From NCBI RefSeq assembly GCF_000747155.1, contig NZ_AVCK01000004.1, positions 1-64,000 on the forward strand: DNA of 64,000 nt. Reading direction: 5' to 3'. The number at the start of each line of letters is the position of its first letter. Position 1 is the stretch's first letter. The notes under the pieces are model-generated. The model did no database searches, was not told where the DNA came from, and saw only the letters and a list, made by a program, of their open reading frames with translations. The position numbers and the translations under genes were made by a program. This document shows, one piece after another, positions 38,281 to 46,479 of the stretch. The DNA is from Arenimonas metalli CF5-1 (lineage in GTDB: Bacteria; Pseudomonadota; Gammaproteobacteria; Xanthomonadales; Xanthomonadaceae).

Positions 38281-40199
38281 GCGGCCGCCGCCAGCAGCGC
38301 GGTGGCGCGGCGCTCGAGGTGTTCGAAGTACATCTCGAGGTAGCTGATGCCGTTGCCGGTGTCGAGCAGGAAGGGGTTCATCAGCGTGTGGCGCAGGATG
38401 ACCAGGCGGTCGTCATCGTCGCCGCCGGCGTCGAGCGTCGCCGGGTCCAGGCCCAGCGAGGCGAGGATGTCCGCGGTTTCCCCGGCGCCCAGCACTTCGG
38501 GCCGCAGCGTGGTCATCGAGCCGAAGAACTCGCGCGACTGCAGCGGCTGGCGCGGGTCGTAGCAGAGGTCGCGGTGCAGCGCGCGGACGAAGCGGTTCAT
38601 GGTCGCCACGTCGCGGTTGCCCGCGGGGTTCAGGGCCAGGCAGATGAGGTTGCTGTCGGGCTCGAACGGGATCCGGCAGGTCACGCGATCGCGCAGGCGG
38701 GCCGAGAAGCGGGTCGCAGCGGTGCGGAAGGCTTCGGTGGCGAGGATGGATTCGCGCGGCAGCTGGCCGAAGTGCTCGTGGTCCAGCGGCAGCACGCGGT
38801 GGGTGACGTACACCGCCGCCGCGGCGGCGCCGGGCTTCGAACCTTCGGGGATGTAGCGGCCGAGCTGGCGGAAGCGCTGGAAGTAGTCGCCGTCCTCGCC
38901 GGGCGTGAACACGTAGTCGGCGTCTTCCGCCAGCAGCGCCATCGCCCGCTGGTCGCGGCACAGGAAGGCGCCGGCGCCGTAGGGGATGTAGCCGAGCTTG
39001 TGCGGGTCCACCGTGATCGAGTCGGCCTGGCCGAGCGCGCCCACCGCGGCGTGCACCTCGGGCGCCGGGAAGTCGCGGTATTCCTCGCGCATGTCGGCCA
39101 GCGCCCGCAGGCGGCCGTCGGCCTCGCGGAACAGCGTGGCGAGGTAGCCGCCCCAGGCCGCGTCCACGTGCACGCCGAAGCCGAGCCCGCGCATCGCCCA
39201 GCGTTCGCGCGCGGCCACCAGTTCGTGGATCGGGTCGATGGTGCCGAACTCGGTGCTGCCCAGCACGCCCACCACCATCAGCACCGGCTGGCGGTCGTGC
39301 TCGTAGCGCGCCAGCATCGTTTCCAGCGCGTCGATGTCGGTGCGCATGCCGCGCTCCGGGACCAGCTCGAGCTGCGCGCGGCCCAGGCCCATCAGCTTCA
39401 TGCCCTTGGACCAGGAATAGTGCGCCGTCACCGGCGCCAGCACGCGCGGCGTCGAGAGCGTCGGGTGCCTGGCCAGGAAGTCGGCGAGCCCGAGGGACTC
39501 CAGCCGTTCGGCCGCCAGCCGCTGCCGCCACTGGCGCCTTTGCGGCGTGGGGCAATGCGCCAGCCACGCGGTCCAGCGCTCGAGCAGGTCGATGCCGGCG
39601 GCAGGCGCGAGGTTGAAGGCCGCCCAGTCGTCCTCCGGCACGTCCAGGCCCGGCGGCGACACCGCCCGCAGCGCCACAGGGAAGGCCTTGAGCGCCAGCG
39701 CCAGCCGCAGCGACTGGAAGTTCGCCAGCGTGCCGCCCGAAGTCAGGTGGCCGAAGGCGCAGTCCGGCCGCGCCGGGTCGTCGACGTAGCCGAGCATGCG
39801 CGCCAGCTGCAGGCCGGCCTTGAGCTCGAGGTCGATGGTGACCGGCGCGGCGTCGAGGCTGACGTTGTTGGGGTTGTAGGGCAGGGTGAGGAACTGCGCC
39901 AGCAGGCCCGGCAGCAGCAGGTCCGAGACCATGTGGCCGATGTAGCGCGGGCTGTGGAAGGGCACCGACTTCTTGAGCGAGGCCGACAGCGCGTGCAGCT
40001 CGCGGCGCATGCGCGCCTCGAACTCGCGGAAGGCCGGCTCGCCGGCGGCGCCGGTGGGGATGGCCGGCGGATCCTCGGGATGGAAGTTGCGGCGCCAGTA
40101 GACGTGGTCGCGCAGGAACTCGACCACGAGTTTTTCCAGCAGCGCGTCGTTTTCGCCGTAGGGCCCGAGGAAGCAGGGATGGATCGCCGGCGAGGTCAC
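38277..40199 (-). CDS. PLP-dependent group II decarboxylase-like enzyme
   Basis: A 640-residue fold-type I PLP enzyme of the glutamate/aromatic amino acid decarboxylase superfamily. Visible features are HLTSGGTLANFQSLRLAL (phosphate loop), VHVDAAWGGY (Asp contacting PLP) and the Schiff-base lysine in DPHKLGYIPYGAGAF. It is longer than typical GAD (about 460-500 residues). Substrate cannot be assigned. GTG start overlaps the sirB2 stop by 4 bases; its stop overlaps the Cds1-like gene. Confidence 0.85.
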   Translation of the reverse strand: MTSPAIHPCFLGPYGENDALLEKLVVEFLRDHVYWRRNFHPEDPPAIPTGAAGEPAFREFEARMRRELHALSASLKKSVPFHSPRYIGHMVSDLLLPGLLAQFLTLPYNPNNVSLDAAPVTIDLELKAGLQLARMLGYVDDPARPDCAFGHLTSGGTLANFQSLRLALALKAFPVALRAVSPPGLDVPEDDWAAFNLAPAAGIDLLERWTAWLAHCPTPQRRQWRQRLAAERLESLGLADFLARHPTLSTPRVLAPVTAHYSWSKGMKLMGLGRAQLELVPERGMRTDIDALETMLARYEHDRQPVLMVVGVLGSTEFGTIDPIHELVAARERWAMRGLGFGVHVDAAWGGYLATLFREADGRLRALADMREEYRDFPAPEVHAAVGALGQADSITVDPHKLGYIPYGAGAFLCRDQRAMALLAEDADYVFTPGEDGDYFQRFRQLGRYIPEGSKPGAAAAAVYVTHRVLPLDHEHFGQLPRESILATEAFRTAATRFSARLRDRVTCRIPFEPDSNLICLALNPAGNRDVATMNRFVRALHRDLCYDPRQPLQSREFFGSMTTLRPEVLGAGETADILASLGLDPATLDAGGDDDDRLVILRHTLMNPFLLDTGNGISYLEMYFEHLERRATALLAAAA

Positions 40200-40597
40200 G
40201 CCGCGAGCCCCTGCAGGATGCCGAGCGGATGATGCGCCCGCGCCACGAAGTACATGAAGCCGAAGGTCGCCAGCGCCGCCGCGTAGTACAGCGCGCGTGC
40301 CTTCCGGGTGCGGGCGCGCTTCAGCGCCAGGCTGCCCAGCACCACGTAAAGCACAAGCAGCGCCAGCTTCACCGACAGCCAGGGGATGACGAAGGGATTG
40401 AGCTTCAGCGACGTGAGCAGCATCAGCGCCGCGGTCAGCAGCACGGTGTCGATGGTGTAGCTCAGGTAGCGCAGCGGCGCCGCCATCGCCCAGCGCACGC
40501 CGGCCAGCACGAGTGCCCCGCGCAGGGCGAACAGGCCGCCGCTGGCGAGCACTGCGGCGATGTGCACGAGTTTGATCTGCAGGTAGAAGGCAATCAC
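40196..40597 (-). CDS. SirB2 family membrane protein
   Basis: A 133-residue protein with four hydrophobic helices, beginning MIAFYLQIKLVHIAAVLASG and containing LRYLSYTIDTVLL, the SirB (PF04247-type) pattern. Function is unknown. GTG start 10 bases downstream of nnrS, 4-base overlap with the decarboxylase gene. Confidence 0.85.
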   Translation of the reverse strand: MIAFYLQIKLVHIAAVLASGGLFALRGALVLAGVRWAMAAPLRYLSYTIDTVLLTAALMLLTSLKLNPFVIPWLSVKLALLVLYVVLGSLALKRARTRKARALYYAAALATFGFMYFVARAHHPLGILQGLAA

Positions 40598-40607
40598 GGT
40601 CCGATCC

Positions 40608-41819
40608 TCAGCCCGGCCGCCCGTCGATGCGCGGCGTGGCGTAGATCCACAGCGAGCGCAGCACCCAGGGCAGGAAAGCGACGAGCCAGCCGACGCTGGC
40701 CGCGAAGAACCACGGCGCCGGGTTCGCCGCCAGCTCGGCGCCGACCCGCAGCAGGGAAACGACCTGCATGCCGGCGAAGGCCACGGCGGGGATGCGGCCC
40801 AGCACCAGCGGCCGCCCGGAGTGGCCCTGCGTCACGCGCGTCACCATCGCCACCAGCAGGCTGCCGAAGAAGCCCACCGAGATCGCATGCACCGGCGCCC
40901 GGCCGAGCGTGAATTCGCCCGTGCCGAGGAACCAGAGGCTTTGCGCCAGGTACAGCGCCAGCCCGACCGGCAGCCAGGCATAGCCGATGAAAAGAACGCG
41001 CAGCAGCGCCGGCGCCTTGCCGCGCGGCCACCACTTCCACAGCGTCAGCGCGGCGAGCGCCAGCAGCGGCAGGTCGACCAGCCACAGCCACGGGTAGAGG
41101 TGCGCGAGCTCCAGTGCGAGGTGGCCCAGCCACAGCGGCCAGCTCACCGCCAGCAGCCACATCGGCCGCCACGGACGGTAGCCGGCGACGACGTTGCCGG
41201 CGAAGAAGGGGAACATGCGGTGCGCCACCGTGGCGTACACCGGCACCAGCAGTCCGAAGGTGCCGATCTTGAGCATCGCGAACGCCAGCCGCGGCTCGCC
41301 CGGCACGTGCAGGTAGGCGGCGAAGGCCAGCAGCCCGGCCAGGCCCATCAGCAGGCCACCGAAGCAGGAGATCGCGTGCCAGTTGCCGCTGCGGTCGCGC
41401 GCCAGCCAGCCGGCCAGCACCACCATCGCCGTGAGCCAGCCCGCGAGGGTGTTGATCACGCCCAGGTGCACCAGCATCGCCGAGCCCGTGCCCAGCCCCG
41501 CCAGCACCAGCGCCTGGCCGGCGACCAGCCCGAGGCCGACCGGCAGGTAATGCCATTTGCTGGCCTCGGTCTGCGCCATCCAGCGCGGGAACACGGTGAG
41601 CAGGAAGCCGAAGATGAAGGTCGGCAGCACCTGGTACTGCATCACGAAGGCATGCATCCATCCGGCCGGCACGCTCGGCGTCGGCAGCCACCCGCCCAGC
41701 CATCCCGTCCACCACGCCATCGCGGCCAGCACGTTGGCGGCCCCGATGAAGAACAACAGCCGGTGCGGCGCCGCCGCCAGCGCGGAAAGATCAAGGGAAC
41801 CAACGCGTTTCGTATCCAT
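40608..41819 (-). CDS. nnrS: NnrS family heme/copper membrane protein
   Basis: A 403-residue protein with about 12 helices. NnrS proteins contain heme and copper and protect against NO stress; precise chemistry is unsettled. Histidines in helix segments include WMHAFVMQYQVLPTFIFGF, AHRMFPFF and APVHAISVGFFGSLLVAM. The ATG at 41819 is chosen because upstream frame is unrelated repeat sequence. First gene of nnrS-sirB2-decarboxylase-Cds1-ubiD; FNR-like box 34 bases upstream. Confidence 0.93.
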   Translation of the reverse strand: MDTKRVGSLDLSALAAAPHRLLFFIGAANVLAAMAWWTGWLGGWLPTPSVPAGWMHAFVMQYQVLPTFIFGFLLTVFPRWMAQTEASKWHYLPVGLGLVAGQALVLAGLGTGSAMLVHLGVINTLAGWLTAMVVLAGWLARDRSGNWHAISCFGGLLMGLAGLLAFAAYLHVPGEPRLAFAMLKIGTFGLLVPVYATVAHRMFPFFAGNVVAGYRPWRPMWLLAVSWPLWLGHLALELAHLYPWLWLVDLPLLALAALTLWKWWPRGKAPALLRVLFIGYAWLPVGLALYLAQSLWFLGTGEFTLGRAPVHAISVGFFGSLLVAMVTRVTQGHSGRPLVLGRIPAVAFAGMQVVSLLRVGAELAANPAPWFFAASVGWLVAFLPWVLRSLWIYATPRIDGRPG

Positions 41820-41853
41820 GCCGCCATGCTGCCAAGCAGCCCCCGGCGGCGCC

Positions 41854-41867
41854 TTGACCCAAATCAT
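41854..41867 (-). promoter_or_regulatory. FNR/DNR-like box upstream of nnrS
   Basis: TTGACCCAAATCAT, 34 bases before the nnrS ATG. It would control the whole five-gene operon down to ubiD. Confidence 0.65.
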
Positions 41868-41949
41868 CCCTTCGCCCAACTGCCCGGATGGCGCAGCGTA
41901 TGGCGCTGCGTATGGCGCCGGGGTCACCGCGGGATCGACTGGTAGATCC

Positions 41950-42777
41950 GGCGCCGGGGCCACCGCGGAAGCGAAGGTCGCTTTCTCCTCCGTGAAGCCT
42001 TTATGTCGGAGAAAGCGACCTTCGCTTCCGCGGCGTCCCCGGTGGAGTCGGTATGGGTTCCCAATGGAAGGCCCGTGGCCGTGCGCTCCGATGCTTGCGC
42101 GTGTGCGATCAGGACCAAGGCGCACCATCTTTCTCGCTGTCCTTGCTTGGCTAAACCGGCCATGGCGAGGTGCTCCTGCACGCCTCCCGCGCGCGTCCCT
42201 TCGGACGCGGAGTCAGGTTTCGAGGCCAGCGTGGAAGGTGGCCAGATTGCGAGACCTATCCGCCCGGCGGCGGGTGTGGGGTCTAGGCGGTGGTGGGCGT
42301 CACCTGCTTTTCTGACCGCTCCGTTGCGATGGCAGGGGCACTTGATGGTTCTCGAGATCAACCGCGTTCCCCGGGGCAACCCGCGTGCACCGGAACGTGC
42401 GGGTCGCCCAACGGAAAAGAACGGACCCAGGCTCCACGCCTTGCACCTCCACCCGCCGCCGGGCGGATAGGTCTCGCAATCTGGCCGTCTTCCACGCTGG
42501 CCAAGCAGTCTCACCTCGCGTCCGAAGGGACGCGCGCGATGGGCCGTCAGTAGCTATTTGCCTCGACCGGGTTAGCCAAGCCAGCCCAGCGAGAAAAATG
42601 GTGCGCCTTGGTCCTGATCGCACACGCGCAAGCATCGGAGCGCACGGCCGCGGGCCTTCCGTTGGGCGCCCAAACCGATACGCACCGGCGGCGCCGGGAA
42701 GGCGAGGGTCGCTTTCTCCGACATAAAGGCTTCACGGAGGAGAAAGCGACCCTCGTCTTCCCGGTGACGACGGCGCC
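41950..42777. repeat. Long inverted element with covarying terminal hairpins (family I)
   Basis: The 1020-base gap between nnrS and norB contains no convincing gene. Most of it is one inverted repeat: arm 1 at 41950-42276 and arm 2 at 42450-42777, imperfect inverted copies around a 173-base centre. Each outer end is a hairpin with a 24-bp stem and a 19-base loop (41965-42031 and 42696-42762). The loops are exact reverse complements; stem differences are matched on the other strand of each stem. A second copy of the outermost 19 bases occurs at 41914-41932. Short frames inside mirror each other and look non-coding. Confidence 0.85.
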
Positions 42778-42791
42778 ATAGGCCACAGCAG

Positions 42792-42823
42792 AAAAAAGAG
42801 AGGGCCGCCAAGGCGGCCCTCTC
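42792..42823 (-). terminator. Rho-independent terminator of norB
   Basis: On the minus strand a perfect 12-bp stem (GAGAGGGCCGCC, 42798-42823 including a 2-base loop) is followed by six T, 16 bases after the norB stop. Confidence 0.92.
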
Positions 42824-42839
42824 GAAGTAACGGCAGGGC

Positions 42840-45119
42840 TCAGCGAGCGCTGTCGGCAGCCACTTCAGCCACCACCGACTTGCGCGGGGCAATCCAGAGC
42901 CGCAGCACGAACCAGGCCAGCGCGAACGCACCGACGCTGAAGATCGTGTCGCCCGGCACGCGCATCCACACCAGCATCTCGATGATGGGCTGCTGCATGA
43001 AGTCCGCCGAACGCGCGAACCAGTAGCCGTGGTCGATGGCGGCGATGAGCTGCAGCACGCCGATCGGGAGCAGGGTGAACAGCGCCATGCCGACCAGGCC
43101 GATGTTGAGCGCCCAGAAGCAGGTGCGCAGCGGGGCCTCCGGCCAGATCGCCTCCGGCTTCATGCCGCGCAGGCAGAACAGCATCAGGCCGATGCCGAGC
43201 ATGCCGTACACACCGAACAGCGCCGTGTGGCCATGCAGCGGGGTCAGGTTCAGGCCCTGCATGTAGTACAGCGGCAGCGGCGGGTTGATAAGGAAGCCGA
43301 ACAGGCCGGCGCCCACCAGGTTCCAGAACGCGACCGCCACGAAGAACAGGATCGGCCACTTGTAGCGCTGCATCCAGGGCGTGGCGTGGCCGAGCTTGAA
43401 GGTGTGGTAGGCCTCGAAGCCGACGTAGGCCAGCGGCACCACTTCCAGCGCAGAGAACGAGGCGCCCAGCGCGATCACCGCCACCGGCGTGCCGGTGAAG
43501 TACAGGTGGTGCAGGGTGCCCAGCACGCCGCCGGCCATGAACACGATGGTCGCGAACAGCGTCGCCAGGGTGCCGGTGCTGGTCTTGATCAGGCCCAGCT
43601 TGGTGAACAGGAAGGCGATGACCGCGGTGGCGAACACTTCGAAGAAGCCCTCGACCCACAGGTGCACCACCCACCAGCGCCAGTACTCGACCATCGACAG
43701 GTGCGTGTGCTCGCCCCACATCAGGCCGGCGCCGTAGAACAGGCCGATCGCGACGGTGGAGAGGAAGAGCAGGGTGGTGATGGACTTCGACTCGCCGCCG
43801 GCGCGGATGGCCGGCACCAGGCAACGGCCCACCAGCGTCAGCCACAGGCCCAGGCCGATGAACAGGAACCACTGCCAGAAGCGGCCGAGGTCCACGTATT
43901 CCCAGCCCTGGTGGCCGAACCAGAAGTTGTTGGCCAGGCCCAGCTTCTGCATCACCGCGAACCACTGGCCCGCGAACGAACCGACCACGATGATGATCAG
44001 GCAGACCCACAGGACGTGGACGCCAAGCGCCTGGAACTTCGGTTCATGCCCGGAGATCGCCGGCCCGATGTAGAGGCCCATGCCGAGCCACGCGGTCGCG
44101 ATCCACAATACGGCCAGCTGCGTGTGCCAGGTGCGGGTGAGCGAGTAGGGCAGGTATTCGGCCAGCGCGAAGCCGTAGGCCTCCTGGCCTTCCACCTGGT
44201 AGTGCGCGGTGATGGCGCCCAGCAGGATCTGCACCAGGAACAGCGCGATCACGACCCAGAAGTACTTGGCCGTGGCCTTCATCGACGGCGTCACCACCAC
44301 CTTGGCCAGCGGGTCGGTGGCCGGCAGCTGCAGCGGCGCCTCTTCCTTGCTGTGGTTCACGGCGTAGTGCCAGCCCAGCAGGGCGATGCCCGCGATCAGG
44401 AACAGCACGCTGAACACCGTCCACATGAACAGGTTCGAGGGCGGCACATTGCCCACCAGCGGCTCGTGCGGCCAGTTGTTGGTGTAGGTGATTTCCTTGC
44501 CCGGACGCTGGGTGACCGCCGACCAGGCCGTCCACCAGTAGAACGCCGTCATCGCGCGCCGGTGTTCGGCGTCGGCGACGGTGTTGTTCTTCATCGCGTA
44601 GTTCTCGCGCAGCACCGCCGTGGCCGGGTCGTTCCCGAACAGGCTCTGGTAGTGCGCTGAGACATTGCTGATGGCGAGGGCGCGATCATCGCTGATCACC
44701 ACCGACTTCGCGCCCGCGTCGTAGGTGTTGGCGCGCATCATTTCGGTCAGGCGGGCGGTCAGGGCCGCCTGTTCGCCCTTGCCGAGCGCGTCGAAGCCCG
44801 CGACGGAATAATCCCGGCGGGCCCACTGGTCGAGGATGTCGACCGCCTCGCGGTGCAGCCAGTCGGCCGTCCAGTCGGGGGCGACGTAGCTGCCGTGGCC
44901 CCACACGGAACCAAGCTGCTGGCCGCCGGTGGTCTGCCAGACCTGGCGGCCGGTCTCGATGTCGGCGCGGGTGAAGACGACCTGCCCACTTTCCGTGACC
45001 ACCTGTTCGGGGATCGGGGGCATCTCGCGATGGATCTCGCCGCCGACCCATAGCAGGACGGCAAACGAGACGGCGAGCAGGGTCGCGAGTGCGATCCATA
45101 GCTTGCAGGTACTGCTCAT
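42840..45119 (-). CDS. norB: Quinol-dependent nitric oxide reductase (qNOR, NorZ type)
   Basis: A 759-residue single-subunit enzyme reducing NO to N2O with electrons from quinol. An N-terminal extension (helix, then GGQQLGSVWGHGSYVAPDWT) replaces NorC. Core ligand segments are TWHTQLAVLW, MVEYWRWWVVHLWVEGFFEV (FeB His and Glu), GTLHHLYFTG and LHGHTALFGVYGM. ATG 45119 is preferred because upstream in-frame sequence is G/C-rich leader with an FNR-like box. Terminator at 42792-42823. Confidence 0.97.
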   Translation of the reverse strand: MSSTCKLWIALATLLAVSFAVLLWVGGEIHREMPPIPEQVVTESGQVVFTRADIETGRQVWQTTGGQQLGSVWGHGSYVAPDWTADWLHREAVDILDQWARRDYSVAGFDALGKGEQAALTARLTEMMRANTYDAGAKSVVISDDRALAISNVSAHYQSLFGNDPATAVLRENYAMKNNTVADAEHRRAMTAFYWWTAWSAVTQRPGKEITYTNNWPHEPLVGNVPPSNLFMWTVFSVLFLIAGIALLGWHYAVNHSKEEAPLQLPATDPLAKVVVTPSMKATAKYFWVVIALFLVQILLGAITAHYQVEGQEAYGFALAEYLPYSLTRTWHTQLAVLWIATAWLGMGLYIGPAISGHEPKFQALGVHVLWVCLIIIVVGSFAGQWFAVMQKLGLANNFWFGHQGWEYVDLGRFWQWFLFIGLGLWLTLVGRCLVPAIRAGGESKSITTLLFLSTVAIGLFYGAGLMWGEHTHLSMVEYWRWWVVHLWVEGFFEVFATAVIAFLFTKLGLIKTSTGTLATLFATIVFMAGGVLGTLHHLYFTGTPVAVIALGASFSALEVVPLAYVGFEAYHTFKLGHATPWMQRYKWPILFFVAVAFWNLVGAGLFGFLINPPLPLYYMQGLNLTPLHGHTALFGVYGMLGIGLMLFCLRGMKPEAIWPEAPLRTCFWALNIGLVGMALFTLLPIGVLQLIAAIDHGYWFARSADFMQQPIIEMLVWMRVPGDTIFSVGAFALAWFVLRLWIAPRKSVVAEVAADSAR

Positions 45120-45174
45120 GACGGCTCTCCGGTTCAAGTCCCCGCCATGGTCGTCCCACCCGCCCACCCCGTCC

Positions 45175-45188
45175 CTGACCCAAGTCAA
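45175..45188 (-). promoter_or_regulatory. FNR/DNR-like box upstream of norB
   Basis: CTGACCCAAGTCAA, 55 bases before the norB ATG, just outside the inverted element that starts at 45226. Confidence 0.7.
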
Positions 45189-45225
45189 GTCGGCGTGCGC
45201 CATGCGCACGACATGGGGCTTCGCG

Positions 45226-45641
45226 GCAGCGCCGCCGCCCACAGCACTAGTACTTCTGCCCGACGTCTTGCTAGCGCCATCCTTGGCAGCAAACGTCGGC
45301 CGTTACGGGCTTCCTGCCCTCCACTTCAGAAGTACTAGTGCTGTGTGCGACGTCGCCCCGGGAGCCAGTCGCACACCGAGGGGAGGTCACAAGCCAGATC
45401 AACGGCTCTTGCCCGGGACTTGCGCGCGGGGCGGTGGGTGCTTTGGTTCCGGCGTGCCCGCGGTGTCGGGAGCGAGTGCTCTTGGCCGCGGTGTGCCCGC
45501 AGCATCCGGTGCGACGTCGCACGCTCAATAGGTACTTTTGAAGTGGAGGGCAGGAAGCCCGTAACGGCCGACGTTTGCTGCCAAGGATGGCGCTAGCAAG
45601 ACGGCGGGCAAAAGTACCTATTGAGTGGGCGGCGGCGCTGC
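45226..45641. repeat. Paired inverted 131-bp hairpin elements (family II)
   Basis: The 579-base gap between norB and the second fnr gene has no gene. Copy 1 (45226-45356) and copy 2 (45511-45641) are inverted, 131 bases each. Each is a hairpin with a 17-bp perfect stem and a 68-base loop. The loops are inverted copies with one difference. The stems read CAGCACTAGTACTTCTG and CTCAATAGGTACTTTTG: 7 of 17 positions differ and every change is compensated. The 154-base spacer (45357-45510) shows nothing recognisable. Confidence 0.88.
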
Positions 45642-45698
45642 AACGATGAACCGGTGTGCTGCCCTTCGTGCGCAATGCGCACGTCACGTCGCGTCGCG

Positions 45699-46454
45699 TC
45701 AGTGGCGGAGGACGTGGAGGGCGAGGGCTTCGAGGCGGGCCGGGTCGAGGATCTCGAGTTCGCGGCGGTCGACGCGGACCAGCTTGTCTTCCTGCAGGCG
45801 CTTGAGCACCCGGCTGACGGTTTCGGGGGCCAGGCGCAGGTAGTTGGCGATGTCGGTGCGCGTCATGGTCAGGTGCAGGCGCGTGGCCGAAAAGCCCCGG
45901 CGCGCGTAGCGGCGCGACAGCGCCACCAGGAAGGCCGCCATGCGCTCGTCGGCGCTGAAGTCGCCGGCCAGCAGCGAGGCCTTGCCGATGTCCTCGCTGA
46001 GCAGCTTGAACAGCTGCGCCTGCAGGCCGGGCATGCGCGTGGCCAGCACGGCCATCTTCGGGAACGAGAAGCGGCAGAGCATCACCGTGTCGAGCGCCAC
46101 CGCGTTGCAGGGGTAGCGCGCCTGGCTGATCGCGCTCAGGCCGATGATCTCGCCGGGCAGGTGGAAGCCCAGCACCTGCTCGTGGCCGGAGGCGTCGAGC
46201 ACGTAGGTCTTGACCGTGCCGGCGCGCACCGCGGCGATGGCGTTGAACTCCTCGCCCTCGCGGAAGATGTGCTCGCCCTCGTGGAACGGACCGATGTGCT
46301 CGACCAGCACGTGCAGGTCCATGAGGTCGGCCTTGCCGTAGCCCTGCGACAGGCAGGCGTCGGAGAAGGCGCAGGTGCTGCAGAAGCGCAGCTCGTCGCC
46401 ATCGTCCGCGGCAGCGGGCGACGGCAGGCTGCGCCGGCGGGCGGTCGGGCTCAC
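45699..46454 (-). CDS. Second FNR-type regulator (Crp/Fnr family)
   Basis: A 251-residue Crp/Fnr protein. Cysteines in FCSTCAFSDAC plus one in ARYPCNAVAL fit 4Fe-4S ligands, so it may also sense O2 or NO. The recognition helix has APETVSRVL, the ExxSR pattern shared with the paralogue at 7386. GTG 46454 follows GGGAG by 7 bases; an upstream in-frame ATG (46550) would overlap hemN and add basic low-complexity residues. It lies 25 bases after hemN and probably shares the hemN FNR-like box, giving feedback. Confidence 0.88.
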   Translation of the reverse strand: MSPTARRRSLPSPAAADDGDELRFCSTCAFSDACLSQGYGKADLMDLHVLVEHIGPFHEGEHIFREGEEFNAIAAVRAGTVKTYVLDASGHEQVLGFHLPGEIIGLSAISQARYPCNAVALDTVMLCRFSFPKMAVLATRMPGLQAQLFKLLSEDIGKASLLAGDFSADERMAAFLVALSRRYARRGFSATRLHLTMTRTDIANYLRLAPETVSRVLKRLQEDKLVRVDRRELEILDPARLEALALHVLRH

Positions 46455-46479
46455 GGGCGGCTCCCGGCGGCGGGGGCGG

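Noticed and set aside
41870-42790. Several short open frames in the nnrS-norB gap (for example 42003-42470, 42385-42726)
   Set aside because: They are repeated as mirror images because the region is an inverted repeat, lack ribosome-binding sites and resemble no protein family.
45226-45641. Hairpin pair as integron attC sites
   Set aside because: attC sites also keep structure over sequence, but there is no integrase, no cassette gene between them, no GTTRRRY/RYYYAAC core, and the conserved loop with variable stem is the wrong way round.
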